The notes beneath the pieces were generated by a model that was given only the letters and a program-made list of their open reading frames with translations, did not search any database and was not told the origin of the DNA. A program made the translations under genes and the position numbers. Positions 63,886 through 64,000 of a stretch of DNA of 64,000 bases are shown here, piece by piece (within the stretch, counting starts at the first letter, position 1; every line of letters starts with the position of its first letter). Source of the DNA: JBGMEA01 sp041447245. Lineage in GTDB: Bacteria > Bacillota > Clostridia > Eubacteriales > Anaerofustaceae. The DNA lies in contig JBGMEA010000026.1 of assembly GCA_041447245.1 (NCBI GenBank), positions 186,001 through 250,000 of the forward strand, given 5' to 3'.

Positions 63886-63919
63886 ATTCAGTAAGATGCT
63901 CGGAAAGAATGGATCATAC

Positions 63920-64000
63920 ATGAAACAGATTTTGATCGGATGCGAGATATTAAAAAAAGAACTGATACGAATCATCGAACAGGATCACCTGACTATGGAT
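63920..64000 (+). CDS. N-terminus of a gene cut by the window edge, possibly DUF1638
   Basis: 27 codons are visible from the ATG at 63920-63922 (MKQILIGCEILKKELIRII...). The pattern of a cysteine followed by a leucine/lysine-rich helix is like the start of DUF1638 proteins, some of which are linked to corrinoid metabolism, but the piece is too short to be sure. A good promoter precedes it. An out-of-frame ATG at 63909 stops after four codons. Confidence 0.4.
   Translation, partial: MKQILIGCEILKKELIRIIEQDHLTMD

Noticed and set aside
1..64000. CRISPR arrays, tRNA or rRNA genes, insertion sequences, prophage
   Set aside because: No regularly spaced repeats, no tRNA cloverleaf or rRNA-like sequence, and no transposase, integrase or phage gene was recognised on either strand.

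Overview
The window reads as the chromosome of an anaerobic, low-to-moderate-GC Firmicute, most likely a clostridial-type bacterium. Evidence: a complete rnfCDGEAB operon (ferredoxin:NAD+ oxidoreductase), RNase J, a YlbF-family protein, an IreB-RuvX-DUF1292 cluster next to alaS, dimeric-type glycyl-tRNA synthetase, an ECF-type vitamin transporter, an L-box lysine riboswitch, the acetylase branch of diaminopimelate synthesis, strong GGAGG ribosome binding sites and TTGaca/TATAAT promoters. No rRNA, tRNA, CRISPR array, phage or insertion sequence was seen. Most of the region is housekeeping, with a few accessory modules.

Layout. 1-3.4 kb: a YihY-type membrane protein (-), then a DivIC-like protein, TatD and an EamA transporter (+). 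3.4-10.7 kb: a MalY/PatB lyase-aminotransferase, an old-yellow-enzyme reductase and a four-gene amino-acid ABC transporter (all -), with a divergent MarR regulator (+). An 11-bp element, TTAACAATATT, occurs at the start of three of these transcription units, so they look like one regulon. 11.1-14.2 kb: guaB-guaA. 14.3-19.7 kb: the rnf operon, whose promoter lies about 440 nt before rnfC, leaving a long unexplained leader. 20-23.7 kb: uvrA and an esterase. 24-26.4 kb (+): ECF S-component, coaX (with altered motif residues) and dusB. 26.4-28.6 kb: recO-glyS. 28.7-35.3 kb: M16 peptidase, D,D-carboxypeptidase and mutS2 with overlapping ends. 35.5-36.2 kb: PrsW-type protease. 36.2-39 kb: a MurE-like ligase followed by an EctB-like aminotransferase. 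39.2-41.2 kb: M3 peptidase and a DUF1294 protein.

41.2-46.3 kb: asd-dapA-dapB-dapH behind a lysine riboswitch, with the divergent N-acetyl-diaminopimelate deacetylase. 46.3-51.2 kb: a TetR regulator and an operon gpsA - small membrane protein - MoxR ATPase - VWA protein. 51.3-57.6 kb: alaS, ireB, ruvX, DUF1292, rnj and ylbF. 57.8-62.3 kb: a Bce-type module (response regulator, sensor kinase, ABC ATPase, ABC permease). 62.4-63.7 kb: folC. At the right edge a (+) gene resembling DUF1638 proteins begins and is cut off.

The most interesting points are the MarR-operator regulon, the MurE-like/EctB-like pair, the long rnfC leader, the motif changes in CoaX, and the orphan MoxR-VWA pair. Where an upstream in-frame start is possible I chose the start with the better ribosome binding site and family alignment; those choices are stated in each entry.
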